This document shows positions 24,701-33,369 of a DNA stretch of 64,000 nucleotides, in pieces. The stretch lies in assembly GCA_003762715.1 (NCBI GenBank), contig RIBJ01000032.1, positions 1 to 64,000 on the forward strand, written 5' to 3'. The number at the start of each line of letters is the position of its first letter. Within the stretch, counting starts at the first letter, position 1. Position numbers and translations under genes: made by a program. The notes beneath the pieces are model-generated. The model did no database searches. It had not been told where the DNA came from and worked only from the letters and a program-made list of their open reading frames with translations. The stretch comes from Muribaculaceae bacterium Isolate-104 (HZI) (lineage in GTDB: Bacteria > Bacteroidota > Bacteroidia > Bacteroidales > Muribaculaceae).

Positions 24701-25890
24701 GTAGGGATATGGTATGGCGTCTGCTGAGACGCAACATAAGTGTGTGGCAGACCGCCGGCTATGCTCTGGCAAATTTCGTTGGGCTGTCTATTGTGTTGTG
24801 CGCTTTGAAGTTTTATTGCGATGTCCGCTCCGGAGAGCAGGGTGAGGACCCGTATGTTACCCGCGACTATATAGTTATTTCAAAAAAGGTGTCCGGCATA
24901 GGAGGGCTACTCGGAGCCGACAACGGCTTCTCCCCGGACGAGATTTCGGAAATAGCCGGGCAGCCGTGGTCGCGGCGTGTGGGCGAGTTTACATCCGCCG
25001 ATTTCAATGTCAGCGCGTCGCTTGACATGGGTGGCAGGGGCATGTCCACTTCGCTGTTTCTCGAATCGGTGCCGGACGAGTTTTTTGAAATCACCCCCTC
25101 CGGTTGGTCTTTTGACCCTGAATCTGACAACGCCGTGCCCATAATAATAAGCAAGGATTACCTTACTCTGTACAATTACGGCTATGCCGCTTCGGCAGGG
25201 GTTCCGCAGATAAGCGAGGGTGTTGTGGGCATGGTGCCGATACGCCTGTCGGTGAGCGGCAACGGAAAACAGAAATGGCTCAAGGCAAGGGTTGTGGGAT
25301 TTTCGTCGCGGCTCAATACAATTGCTGTGCCTGACCGGTTCATGGACTGGGCAAACTCTCAATTCGGCGAGGGAAAACCCATGAATCCGGGGCGGCTGAT
25401 TATAGAGACAGTGTCGCCCGGAAATCCCAAGATTGAGGATTTTCTGAAATCGCACGGTTATGAGGCGGCGGGCGACAAAGGCGCTTCGGGCAAGGCAGCC
25501 TACTTTCTGTCGGTGTCCACCGCCGTTGTGGCAGGTATAGGCGCGGTGATATGTCTGCTCGCATTCGGCATACTGATGCTGAGTGTGTGGCTTCTGCTTC
25601 AGAAAAACCGCGACAAGCTGCACAGCCTCATGCTGCTGGGCTATACTCCCGCCTCTGTCAGCCGCTATTATTTCATAATTGTCGGTGCGGTCAACTTTGT
25701 GGTGCTTGTCGGCGCCGTGCTGGTGATGCTGTCGGTGTCGGTTCTGTGGCGGGCGCCGCTTGACGCTCTCGGCATGTCCGGAGCCTCTCCGCTGGCGGCA
25801 ATAGGTACCGGCGTTGCTGTAATGGTTGCTGTAACGGCGATAAATTTTGTCGCCATCACCTCAAAGGTCAAGGGGAGCTTTGCCGGTTAG
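24697..25890 (+). CDS. FtsX/MacB-like ABC transporter permease
   Basis: The 397-residue protein has one N-terminal helix (AGYALANFVGLSIVLCALKF). A periplasmic domain of about 220 residues follows (SKKVSGIGGLLGADNGFS to about 265), then three C-terminal helices (TAVVAGIGAVICLLAFGILM, YYFIIVGAVNFVVLVGAVLV, AAIGTGVAVMVAVTAINF). This is type VII ABC topology, used by MacB, LolCE and FtsEX. KNRDKLHSLMLLGYTPASV is the coupling region after TM2. Its stop TAG and the stop of the opposing nucleotidyltransferase share the TTAG at 25887-25890. Confidence 0.85.
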   Translation: MSRDMVWRLLRRNISVWQTAGYALANFVGLSIVLCALKFYCDVRSGEQGEDPYVTRDYIVISKKVSGIGGLLGADNGFSPDEISEIAGQPWSRRVGEFTSADFNVSASLDMGGRGMSTSLFLESVPDEFFEITPSGWSFDPESDNAVPIIISKDYLTLYNYGYAASAGVPQISEGVVGMVPIRLSVSGNGKQKWLKARVVGFSSRLNTIAVPDRFMDWANSQFGEGKPMNPGRLIIETVSPGNPKIEDFLKSHGYEAAGDKGASGKAAYFLSVSTAVVAGIGAVICLLAFGILMLSVWLLLQKNRDKLHSLMLLGYTPASVSRYYFIIVGAVNFVVLVGAVLVMLSVSVLWRAPLDALGMSGASPLAAIGTGVAVMVAVTAINFVAITSKVKGSFAG

Positions 25891-27299
25891 CCTACCGGCT
25901 GCAGCCCTGATTCTGCCGCTTTCTCTATGACAAATTTCAACGCGGCTTCACGCTCGTTGGGTATTATGCCGTCAAGAATGGCTTCCTTCACCGCCGCTTT
26001 GAGCATACCTACCTCGCGTGTGGGTTCAAGACCGAACATCTCCATGATTTCCTGACCGTTTACCGGGGGCTGGAAGTTGCGTATATGGTCACGCTCCTCC
26101 AGCTCGGTCATTTTTTCGCGCACATGGGCGAAGTTTTCCAGATGTCGCTTTACCTTCTCGGTGTTTTTTGAGGTGATGTCCGCCTCGCAAAGTGTCATGA
26201 GCGAATTGATGTCGTCGCCGGCATCGCTTATCAGTCGTCTTACGGCGCTGTCGGTAACTTCATCTTCCACAAGAGCTATGGGGCGCATGTGCAGGTCCAC
26301 CATCTTTGCCACGAACTTCATTTTGTCGTTCATAGGCAGTTTCATCGCCCGGAATATGCGCGGTACCATTTTGCCGCCGACAAAATTGTGGTTGTGAAAT
26401 GTCCAGCCGATGCTGTCATCCCAGCGTTTTGTCACCGGTTTGGCTATGTCATGGAGCAGCGCTGCCCACCGTAGCCACACGTCATCGCTTTTGGCTGCAA
26501 CTTTGTCAAGCACTTCGAGGGTGTGCTGGAAGTTGTCTTTGTGTCCCCTGCCTTTTACTACCTCTACTCCGCGCATGGCGGCGAGCTCGGGAAATATCAG
26601 TTTCAGCAGACCGCAGTCGGCAAGCAGTCTCCATCCGGTGGAGGGGGTTGCCGATTTCATAATTTTTGTCAGTTCGTCGGCAATGCGCTCGCGCGATATT
26701 ATGGATATGCGCTCAGCGTTGCGGCGTATGGCTTCGAATGTGTCGGGAAATATCTTAAAGTCAAGCTGTGTGGCGAATCGTATGGCGCGCATCATTCTCA
26801 GCGGATCGTCGCTGAATGTGACGTCGGGGTCGAGCGGAGTGCGTATGATGCCGGCTTTCATGTCGGCAATGCCGCCGAAAAGGTCGGTAAGCTCGCCGAA
26901 ATGAGAGTGGTTTACCCGCACAGCCAGAGCGTTGATTGTAAAATCGCGGCGCGACAAATCCTCTTCAAGCGTGCCGTCTTCTACAATCGGCTTGCGGCTG
27001 TCGCGCGAGTACGACTCCTTGCGCGCGCCCACAAATTCCAGCTCGGTGGCGCCGCGTTTCACCTGCGCCGTGCCGAAGTTTCTGAACACGTTCAGGCTGG
27101 TGCCTTTGCCCAGGGTGGCGGCGACAGCTTCGGCAACCTCGATGCCGGAACCGATTGTCACAAAATCTATGTCCTTGGAGTGCCTGCCGAGAAAAATGTC
27201 GCGCACATAGCCTCCGACAGCGTAGCATTCGCGCCCGATGCTGTCGGCAGCCGCGCCTACGAGCCTCACTTCCGGGGTGTCTATCGCGTCTACTTTCAT
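25887..27299 (-). CDS. CCA-adding/poly(A) polymerase-type nucleotidyltransferase with HD domain
   Basis: The 470-residue protein has the class II nucleotidyltransferase head (YAVGGYVRDIFLGRHSKDID) with the two catalytic Asp residues. LEEDLSRRDFTINALAV, the Arg-recognition motif, follows, then a neck/body and an HD phosphohydrolase domain (FQHTLEVLDKV, WAALLHDIAKP). It probably adds or repairs CCA at tRNA ends, with the HD domain giving phosphatase or phosphodiesterase activity. I chose the ATG at 27299 because it overlaps the M24 stop by ATGA; the longer frame lies inside that gene. It is the last gene of the minus-strand string. Confidence 0.92.
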   Translation of the reverse strand: MKVDAIDTPEVRLVGAAADSIGRECYAVGGYVRDIFLGRHSKDIDFVTIGSGIEVAEAVAATLGKGTSLNVFRNFGTAQVKRGATELEFVGARKESYSRDSRKPIVEDGTLEEDLSRRDFTINALAVRVNHSHFGELTDLFGGIADMKAGIIRTPLDPDVTFSDDPLRMMRAIRFATQLDFKIFPDTFEAIRRNAERISIISRERIADELTKIMKSATPSTGWRLLADCGLLKLIFPELAAMRGVEVVKGRGHKDNFQHTLEVLDKVAAKSDDVWLRWAALLHDIAKPVTKRWDDSIGWTFHNHNFVGGKMVPRIFRAMKLPMNDKMKFVAKMVDLHMRPIALVEDEVTDSAVRRLISDAGDDINSLMTLCEADITSKNTEKVKRHLENFAHVREKMTELEERDHIRNFQPPVNGQEIMEMFGLEPTREVGMLKAAVKEAILDGIIPNEREAALKFVIEKAAESGLQPVG

Positions 27300-28471
27300 T
27301 TGCTCAAACTTATAATCTGTTCGGGGGCGTTGGTGATGCACTCCATGCCTGAGGCGGTGACAACGTATGTGTTTTCAATGCCCACAGCCCCCACGCCCGG
27401 TATTACGAACTTAGGCTCCAAGGCTATTGTGTTGTTTTCAGCGAGAATGTCTCGGCTGCGGGGTGCGATTACTGGCATTTCGTTGATTTCAATGCCAACG
27501 CCGTGACCCACAAAGCCGGCTTTCTGACGGTGTCCCATGAAGTATTTGTCCAGCCCTGCCTCCTCGGCTTTCTTTTCGGCTATGGCGTAAAGGGTTTTCG
27601 CCTCTGTGCCGGGAGTGCCTGCCGCAGCTATCGCCTTGCATATTTCAATAGAGCATGTGTGGGCTTTTGCGGCGAGGCTGTCGGTGTCTGTAGCGGCAAA
27701 GGTCCTGGTCATGTCGGTCATGTAGCCGGTGAAGTTGCCGTTCACATCCACCATGACAGTGTCACCCGGTTTTATCAGGCTTCCGTTGCACCCTACCGGC
27801 AGCGACGGGTCCATCCCGCCTCCTCCCATGGCAAAGTCGTAGGGGGTAGGGGTGTCGGCATTGTCACCTGTCAGGATGTTGCCCATATACAGCTCCATCG
27901 AGTCGCCGCTGATGCGGAACTGACCGAGACACCCTTCGAGGCGGCTTGCGCGCTCTATCTCAACCTGCAGTTCAAGGTCGGTCATGCCGGCGCGGTACAG
28001 GCGGGGGATGAGGCGGTACACACGCACCTGCTTCAGCCCCGAAGTCTTCATTTTTTCAATTTCGAAGGCTGTCTTTACCGAACGGAGTTTTCTAAGCAGC
28101 GGAGTGGCGTTGACAATTTCGGTTCCCGGAAACACGGCGCTGATTCTGCTTACATCGCTCCAGCTTGTCACATCCAGCTCGAGCGCGAGTGTCTGAGGCT
28201 GGTTCAACCCGATGCTCTGGGCAATCTGTTCCGGCTTGCGTATATACACTGTGCCGTCACCTTCCAGACCTACCGGACGCCTGACAAAAAATATTTCGGG
28301 ACCGGCTGCCGGTATATAAATGTATCCGGCGAAGACTCTGCCGGTGAGGTAGTATATGTTGGCGTTGTCACTGACAAGCAGTGCGTCGGCATCAGAGCCG
28401 CATAGTGCGTCGCGCAGGCGCGACATCCGGAGGGAGTATTCATCTTCCGGCAGAAGTATGAGGGGTGTCAT
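27296..28471 (-). CDS. M24-family Xaa-Pro aminopeptidase-like metallopeptidase
   Basis: The 391-residue cytosolic protein has a creatinase N-terminal domain (SLRMSRLRDALCGSDADALLV) and a pita-bread M24 domain. Metal ligands are visible in VMVDVNGNFTGYMTDMTRTF (two Asp), HGVGIEINEMP (His and Glu) and the C-terminal GIENTYVV Glu. It should cleave N-terminal residues before proline. It lies 27 nt after the HAD gene and is translationally coupled to the nucleotidyltransferase gene. Confidence 0.91.
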   Translation of the reverse strand: MTPLILLPEDEYSLRMSRLRDALCGSDADALLVSDNANIYYLTGRVFAGYIYIPAAGPEIFFVRRPVGLEGDGTVYIRKPEQIAQSIGLNQPQTLALELDVTSWSDVSRISAVFPGTEIVNATPLLRKLRSVKTAFEIEKMKTSGLKQVRVYRLIPRLYRAGMTDLELQVEIERASRLEGCLGQFRISGDSMELYMGNILTGDNADTPTPYDFAMGGGGMDPSLPVGCNGSLIKPGDTVMVDVNGNFTGYMTDMTRTFAATDTDSLAAKAHTCSIEICKAIAAAGTPGTEAKTLYAIAEKKAEEAGLDKYFMGHRQKAGFVGHGVGIEINEMPVIAPRSRDILAENNTIALEPKFVIPGVGAVGIENTYVVTASGMECITNAPEQIISLSK

Positions 28472-28498
28472 TGGTCGTTTTTTCTTTTAGTGTCGGTG

Positions 28499-29125
28499 TT
28501 ATTCAAGCAGCATTTGCGCAAGCTGTCCGAAGGAGTCTGCGCTGAACTCGGCATCGGGAGCGTCGCCGAATCCGTACCGTGCCAGCAGCATGGGTATTCC
28601 TGCGGAGTGTGCGCTGCGGCAGTCGCCTTCGGTGTCGCCGATGTACAGCGGGGCGGTCAGGTTGTGCCGCTGCATGAGCAGCCGTATGTTATGGTCTTTT
28701 TGCTGTAGGTTCACTCCGTAGGATATGGTGTCGGTGAAGTGCTCTCCGAGACCGGTGTACGCAAGGAAGTTGGGCAGCCCGAGCGCACTGCAGTTGCTGA
28801 GCATGAAAAGGCGGTAGCGTGAGGCGAGCCGGGGAATCTGTTCTTTTACTCCCGGATACAGCGTGCCGCCGAGTGAAATCATCAGCCTGTCCTCGTTTTC
28901 GGCGAGTCTCTTCAGAAACCCGTCGGCTCCGGCGGGGTCACCTACAAGGCTGCGGTATATTTCGTTTATGGGCATGCCCATGCACTCTATCAGCTGTTCG
29001 CGGGTCACTGCGCCTGTGGGCATGCCGAATTCGGCGAATGTCGCGTCCCAGACGGCTACATAGCTGTCTACGGCATCCCAAAGGGTGCCGTCCATGTCAA
29101 ATATCAGTGAGTCGAACTGTGTCAT
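28499..29125 (-). CDS. HAD-superfamily phosphatase (phosphoglycolate phosphatase-like)
   Basis: The 208-residue protein shows HAD motif I FDMDGTLWDAVDSY, motif II MLSNCSALGLPNF, motif III Lys in LQQKDHN and motif IV YIGDTEGDCRSAHSAGI. The cap is a small helical C1 type, as in Gph and beta-phosphoglucomutase-like enzymes. Substrate unknown. Its ATG overlaps the gldH stop by 4 nt. Confidence 0.9.
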   Translation of the reverse strand: MTQFDSLIFDMDGTLWDAVDSYVAVWDATFAEFGMPTGAVTREQLIECMGMPINEIYRSLVGDPAGADGFLKRLAENEDRLMISLGGTLYPGVKEQIPRLASRYRLFMLSNCSALGLPNFLAYTGLGEHFTDTISYGVNLQQKDHNIRLLMQRHNLTAPLYIGDTEGDCRSAHSAGIPMLLARYGFGDAPDAEFSADSFGQLAQMLLE

Positions 29126-29556
29126 GGCAATTTTGTGTCAGCGGGTATAATGCCTATTTGCTCGATGCCTCTGACTGTGTCGGCGCGCATTACATGGCGC
29201 AGGCAGAGTCTGTGACCCGGCTTGGGCGCGAATGGCATCGGCGCGGCGGTCTGGTATGAGTTTCCCACTCCGGTGCCGTGCCAGCGTCCGTACACGTCGC
29301 ATAGCTCTATGTTGACTGTGTCGCGGCGGGTGGAGTCGGATATTTCTATCCACAGATTGTGGTAGGGGTAGGAGTTGTTGTGGCGCAGTGCTATCATCAT
29401 CGGAGTCCGCACGCAACTGTCGGCGGTGAAAGAGATAGTGTCGCCGTAAGCCCAGCCCTCTTCCGGCACGTTGTCAAAGCCGCTGTAGCTGCCGCGAAGC
29501 TCGCACGAGGCGAGTGCGGTGAGCAGCACGTACAGGCACAGTGCCTTAATTGCCAT
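29122..29556 (-). CDS. gldH: GldH-family gliding-motility lipoprotein homologue
   Basis: The 144-residue protein has a lipoprotein signal ending in LTALASC (Cys18). The body (GWAYGDTISFTAD, ALRHNNSYPYHNLWIEIS, VYGRWHGTGVGNSYQT) matches the GldH family. In gliding flavobacteria GldH supports motility; in non-gliding Bacteroidales it persists with an undefined envelope role. It is slightly short for the family. The start overlaps the ricT stop by 11 nt and the end overlaps the HAD start by 4 nt. Confidence 0.88.
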   Translation of the reverse strand: MAIKALCLYVLLTALASCELRGSYSGFDNVPEEGWAYGDTISFTADSCVRTPMMIALRHNNSYPYHNLWIEISDSTRRDTVNIELCDVYGRWHGTGVGNSYQTAAPMPFAPKPGHRLCLRHVMRADTVRGIEQIGIIPADTKLP

Positions 29557-30907
29557 TGTCGCCGTTCTGGTTTAGCATTCTCTTGGACGGAGACATGGCG
29601 GGCGCTACATCCTGCCGGGCGTTTCTGCCTTCGCCGGGCGCGGTGTTGTCGGGTTTGTCACCCGGTTTGAGGCGCCGGTTGCGGTCCTTGCGCTGTTGGC
29701 GGTCGTGCCGGCGGTTTTCGCCCTGAGGTTTCTGAGGCTGCTGCTCTTTTCCGGGCTGCTGTTGCTCCTGAGCGCCTTGCCTGTTGCCGGAGTTGCCGTT
29801 GCCATGACCCTTGGGTTTCTTTTTCTTCTTTTTCTTGTCGAAACGGGTGATGTCCTGACCGAGAATGTCGTTGTAGGTTTTCTTGTCCTGCGGTTTCTCC
29901 TGACCTTCGCGCATGAGCGAGAGCGGTTTTTCTCCGCGCTTGTTCAGTGCAATGACCTCGAATGCTCTGTCGGCATCGATGGTTACGAGGTTTGCAGCGA
30001 TGTTTTTGTCAGTGGAGTAGGTTATCTCGCGTTTGAACACATCGTATTTGAAGTGGTAGTATGTGGCGTCGGCGGTTTCGAGTCTGATTTCTTTGGAGGG
30101 CATTCTCTTGACGCTCTCGACGTAGGTGTCTACCTCGAAGTTTATGCAGCATTTGAGCTTGGCGCACTGTCCGGCGAGCTTCTGGGGGTTGAGCGAAATG
30201 TCCTGAAACCGTGCGGCGGCTGTGCCTACAGACACGAAGTTGGTCATCCAGCTTGCGCAGCACAGCGGACGCCCGCAGGGACCTATGCCCCCGATGCGTC
30301 CCGCTTCCTGACGCGCTCCGATCTGTTTCATTTCGATGCGCACCTTGAATGTCTCGGCGAGCACTTTTATGAGCTGGCGGAAGTCGACGCGTTCGTCGGC
30401 GATATAGTAGAATATGGCTTTGTTGCCGTCGCCTTGGTACTCCACGTCTCCGATTTTCATGTTGAGGTGGAGGTCCTCGGCTATTTTGCGAGCCCGTATC
30501 ATAGTGTCGTTCTCGCGAGACTTGGCTTCATTGTACTTGTCAATGTCGCCGGGCTTGGCTTTGCGGAACACTCGTTTGAGTTCGGTGCCTTGTTTCACGC
30601 CCGCTTTTTTCATTTGCAGGGCTACAAGCTGACCGGTGAGGGTCACCTGTCCTATGTCATGTCCGGGTGAAGCCTCTACAGCTACCATGTCGCCTATCGC
30701 CAGGTCCAGACCTATGGTGTTGCGGAAAAATCCCTTGCGGGTGTTTTTGAACTGCACCTCCACCAGGTCGCTGTGGGCTTTGCCTCCCGGCACATCGGCG
30801 AGCCAGTCGAAGCAATGCAGCTTTCCTCGGGGAGCCTCACAGGCTCCGCCGCAGCGTCCGCAGCATTTTTTTTCCGGAGCCTGTTCGCTTTGTGAATCCT
30901 TGTTCAT
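29546..30907 (-). CDS. ricT: RicT (PSP1-domain) regulatory iron-sulfur protein
   Basis: The 453-residue protein has a central PSP1 domain (about 40-320). It contains the Cys pattern GPCGRPLCCASW and CAKLKCCINFE that binds a 4Fe-4S cluster in the RicT/YaaT family. An extra N-terminal Cys cluster (KKCCGRCGGACEAP, Cys14, 15, 18 and 22) is unusual. The last 120 residues are a disordered Lys, Gln, Gly and Asn-rich tail (KKKKKKPKGHGNGN). In Bacillus subtilis RicT is part of the complex that directs RNase Y. Here the gene starts 16 nt after rny, which supports the same partnership. Confidence 0.9.
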   Translation of the reverse strand: MNKDSQSEQAPEKKCCGRCGGACEAPRGKLHCFDWLADVPGGKAHSDLVEVQFKNTRKGFFRNTIGLDLAIGDMVAVEASPGHDIGQVTLTGQLVALQMKKAGVKQGTELKRVFRKAKPGDIDKYNEAKSRENDTMIRARKIAEDLHLNMKIGDVEYQGDGNKAIFYYIADERVDFRQLIKVLAETFKVRIEMKQIGARQEAGRIGGIGPCGRPLCCASWMTNFVSVGTAAARFQDISLNPQKLAGQCAKLKCCINFEVDTYVESVKRMPSKEIRLETADATYYHFKYDVFKREITYSTDKNIAANLVTIDADRAFEVIALNKRGEKPLSLMREGQEKPQDKKTYNDILGQDITRFDKKKKKKKPKGHGNGNSGNRQGAQEQQQPGKEQQPQKPQGENRRHDRQQRKDRNRRLKPGDKPDNTAPGEGRNARQDVAPAMSPSKRMLNQNGDNGN

Positions 30908-30923
30908 TGCGCTTCGGGTTTAT

Positions 30924-32468
30924 TTATTTCGCGAAGCTGACCGAACGTGTTTCGCGGATAACGGTTATTTTGACCTGTCCGGGATATGTCATTTCGTCCT
31001 GGATTCTCTTGGCGATTTCAGCCGACAGTTTTTCTGTTTCTATGTCATCGATTTTGTCGGCACCAACTATCACGCGGAGTTCGCGGCCTGCCTGTATGGC
31101 GTATGTCTTTATCACGCCGGGGTAGGAGAGTGCGAGCTGCTCAAGGTCGTTGAGGCGTTTGATGTAGGCTTCGACAATTTCGCGTCTTGCGCCGGGTCTC
31201 GCGCCTGAGATGGCGTCGCACACCTGTACTATCGGGGCAAGCAGGCTTGTCTGTTCTATTTCGTCGTGGTGGGCGCCGATGGCGTTGCATATCTCGGGTT
31301 TCTCCTTGTACTTTTCGGCGAGTTTCATGCCGAGCAGTGCGTGAGGGAGTTCGGGCTCCTCGTCGGGCACTTTGCCTATGTCGTGAAGCAGACCTGCGCG
31401 GCGAGCTTTCTTGGGGTTAAGCCCGAGTTCGCTTGCCATGACGGCGCAGAGGTTGGCGGTTTCGCGAGAGTGCTGGAGCAGGTTCTGACCGTAGCTTGAG
31501 CGGTATTTCATTTTGCCGACGAGGCGTATGAGGTCGGGGTGGAGTCCGTGTATGCCGAGGTCAATAGCGGTGCGTTTGCCGGTTTCGATGATTTCCTCTT
31601 CAATCTGCTTGCGCACTTTGGCAACGACTTCTTCTATTCGGGCGGGGTGTATGCGGCCGTCTGCCACGAGCTGGTGTAGCGCGAGGCGAGCTATTTCGCG
31701 GCGCACGGGGTCGAATCCGGAGAGCACTATCGCCTCGGGGGTGTCGTCGACAATGATTTCTATGCCGGTGGCTGCTTCGAGAGCGCGGATGTTGCGGCCT
31801 TCGCGCCCGATGATGCGGCCTTTTATCTCGTCGGAGTCGATGTGGAATACTGTCACGGAGTTTTCAATGGCAGTTTCGGTAGCCACGCGCTGTATGCTCT
31901 GCACCACGATGCGTTTCGCTTCCTTGTTGGCGGTCATCTTGGCATCGTCCATGATGTCGTTGATGTAGCTTGCGGCGGCTGTCTTGGCTTCGTCCTTGAG
32001 CGATTCGATGAGTTTTTCTTTAGCTTCCTCGCTGGAGAGGCCGCTGACATGCTCAAGCTCTTCCTGAGCTTTGCGTCTGAGGGCGTCGAGCTCGGCTTTC
32101 TTCGCCTCTACACCGGCAAACTGTTCGTCAAGCCGTGCTTTTGTCTGCTCGATGCTGTTGCGTTCGCGCTGGTTGTCGCTCTGCTGCTGGTTGAGCTGAA
32201 TTTCGCGCTGCTTTATTTTGCTTTCGGCGCTCTGAACCTTGGCGAGGCGCTGGTTTGCCGCTTTTTCTGCTTCGGCTTTTATGCGTATTTCCTCTTCGCG
32301 TGCTTCAAGCAGTTTGTTTTTCTTGATTACTTCCGCTTCTTTGCCGGCTTCGGCAATAATGGTTTTCGCGCGGCTTTGCGCGAGGTTTCTCTGAACCACT
32401 ATGGCGGCGGCAGCTCCTGCCACAAGGGCTATTATAGCTGTAATTATCAGGTAAACAATGGTTTCCAT
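30924..32468 (-). CDS. rny: Ribonuclease Y
   Basis: The 514-residue membrane-anchored endoribonuclease starts mRNA decay. It has an N-terminal helix ([20 protein letters not shown]), a long coiled coil (about 35-200), a KH RNA-binding domain ([17 protein letters not shown]), and an HD domain with [14 protein letters not shown] and [14 protein letters not shown]. The C-terminal [11 protein letters not shown] is family-typical. Length matches. It lies just upstream of ricT and downstream of a zapA terminator-like hairpin; no -7 box is visible immediately before it. Confidence 0.96.
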   Translation of the reverse strand: METIVYLIITAIIALVAGAAAAIVVQRNLAQSRAKTIIAEAGKEAEVIKKNKLLEAREEEIRIKAEAEKAANQRLAKVQSAESKIKQREIQLNQQQSDNQRERNSIEQTKARLDEQFAGVEAKKAELDALRRKAQEELEHVSGLSSEEAKEKLIESLKDEAKTAAASYINDIMDDAKMTANKEAKRIVVQSIQRVATETAIENSVTVFHIDSDEIKGRIIGREGRNIRALEAATGIEIIVDDTPEAIVLSGFDPVRREIARLALHQLVADGRIHPARIEEVVAKVRKQIEEEIIETGKRTAIDLGIHGLHPDLIRLVGKMKYRSSYGQNLLQHSRETANLCAVMASELGLNPKKARRAGLLHDIGKVPDEEPELPHALLGMKLAEKYKEKPEICNAIGAHHDEIEQTSLLAPIVQVCDAISGARPGARREIVEAYIKRLNDLEQLALSYPGVIKTYAIQAGRELRVIVGADKIDDIETEKLSAEIAKRIQDEMTYPGQVKITVIRETRSVSFAK

Positions 32469-32493
32469 CTATGGATACTGTATTTATGGTTAT

Positions 32494-32545
32494 AAAAAAA
32501 CTGCATCAATTTGTGCTCGGCGTAGCCGAAACACTCATTGTGCAG
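32494..32545 (-). terminator. Rod-like hairpin with T-run after zapA
   Basis: On the minus strand CTGCAcAAT pairs with ATTgaTGCAG and encloses a second stem (GTG..TCGGC with GCCGA.CAC). Seven Ts follow at once. It could be a terminator of the zapA transcript or the 3-prime end of a small RNA. Confidence 0.7.
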
Positions 32546-32589
32546 GATTGACGGTTTCACATTTTGTACTGTCGGTGTCAACCGGGTTG

Positions 32590-32904
32590 TCATCGTCCGT
32601 TCTCTTTGCCGGCGTCGGCTGCCGGGTCAAGAAGCAGGGAGTCTATTGTTGCCTCGAGGCGGTCAAGCACTTCTTCGGCTCGTTCTGCCTGCGCTCTGAG
32701 GCTCAGGTAGCTTTTAGCGAAGAGGAGTGTTACCATTGCAAGCACTTCTGCCGGCGTTTTGTCGGCGAATCTGCTTCTCCAGGAGCTCCAGGCGTCGTTG
32801 ATGCCTTTTGCCGCTTCTCTAAGCAGCTGTTCCTCTTCCGGCTTAACGGTGAGGCTCAGGGCAACATCGGCTATGCGTAGGGTTATGTCAATTTTATTTT
32901 TCAT
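32590..32904 (-). CDS. zapA: Cell division protein ZapA
   Basis: The 104-residue protein has the ZapA fold: N-terminal beta region with DITLRIADVALSLTVKPEEE, then AKGINDAWSSWRSRFADK and a C-terminal coiled coil (RAEEVLDRLEATIDSLLL). ZapA crosslinks FtsZ protofilaments at the division ring. Length fits the family. It starts 4 nt after the coiled-coil gene, as a two-gene operon. Confidence 0.9.
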   Translation of the reverse strand: MKNKIDITLRIADVALSLTVKPEEEQLLREAAKGINDAWSSWRSRFADKTPAEVLAMVTLLFAKSYLSLRAQAERAEEVLDRLEATIDSLLLDPAADAGKENGR

Positions 32905-32908
32905 CGCA

Positions 32909-33202
32909 TCATTCTCCTATGTCGGCGATGCATCGGTCGATTTCCCGCACCAATTCGGCAAGCATTGCGCGGCTTGAAGCTATGTCATCGCGGTTCGGAA
33001 CCACCGAATGGGATACGGTGAGAAATTCCACCTCAGTGCGGAGTCTTGCAATCTCCGCGTTCTGTTGTTTTTCCTTGGCGACAAGGTCTTCAATGCGTTG
33101 TGTGTCGGCTCGCCTGGTCTCTAAGAATTTTGAGTGAAGTGAGACAAGTAGTTGCGCCTTGCTCTCAATTCTGTCGAGTCTTTGCCTGAGTTTGCCGACC
33201 AT
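32909..33202 (-). CDS. Coiled-coil protein preceding zapA
   Basis: The 97-residue protein is almost entirely helical (LRQRLDRIESKAQLLVSLH, RIEDLVAKEKQQNAEIARL) with heptad repeats. It has a small non-coiled gap at SHSVVPNRDD. Position and size suggest a ZapB-like partner of ZapA, but no sequence motif proves it. The promoter box TACTTTTG lies 19 nt upstream. Confidence 0.75.
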   Translation of the reverse strand: MVGKLRQRLDRIESKAQLLVSLHSKFLETRRADTQRIEDLVAKEKQQNAEIARLRTEVEFLTVSHSVVPNRDDIASSRAMLAELVREIDRCIADIGE

Positions 33203-33220
33203 ACTTGTTCCAAATTTTTA

Positions 33221-33228
33221 CAAAAGTA
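33221..33228 (-). promoter_or_regulatory. -7 box (TACTTTTG) of the coiled-coil/zapA operon
   Basis: The minus strand reads TACTTTTG 18 bp before the ATG, giving a leader of about 13 nt. Confidence 0.55.
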
Positions 33229-33369
33229 GTGATTTAATTTTGAAATGTGGAAGTGCAATTAAGTGATTTTGTGTTAAAAGTGAATGCCGGAGGGTCCGGA
33301 TTTGACCCTGCGCGCGGTGCAATGTGCTGACAAGTAGGTGGTTGTGTGCCTGAGCCAAAAGGGATGGGG

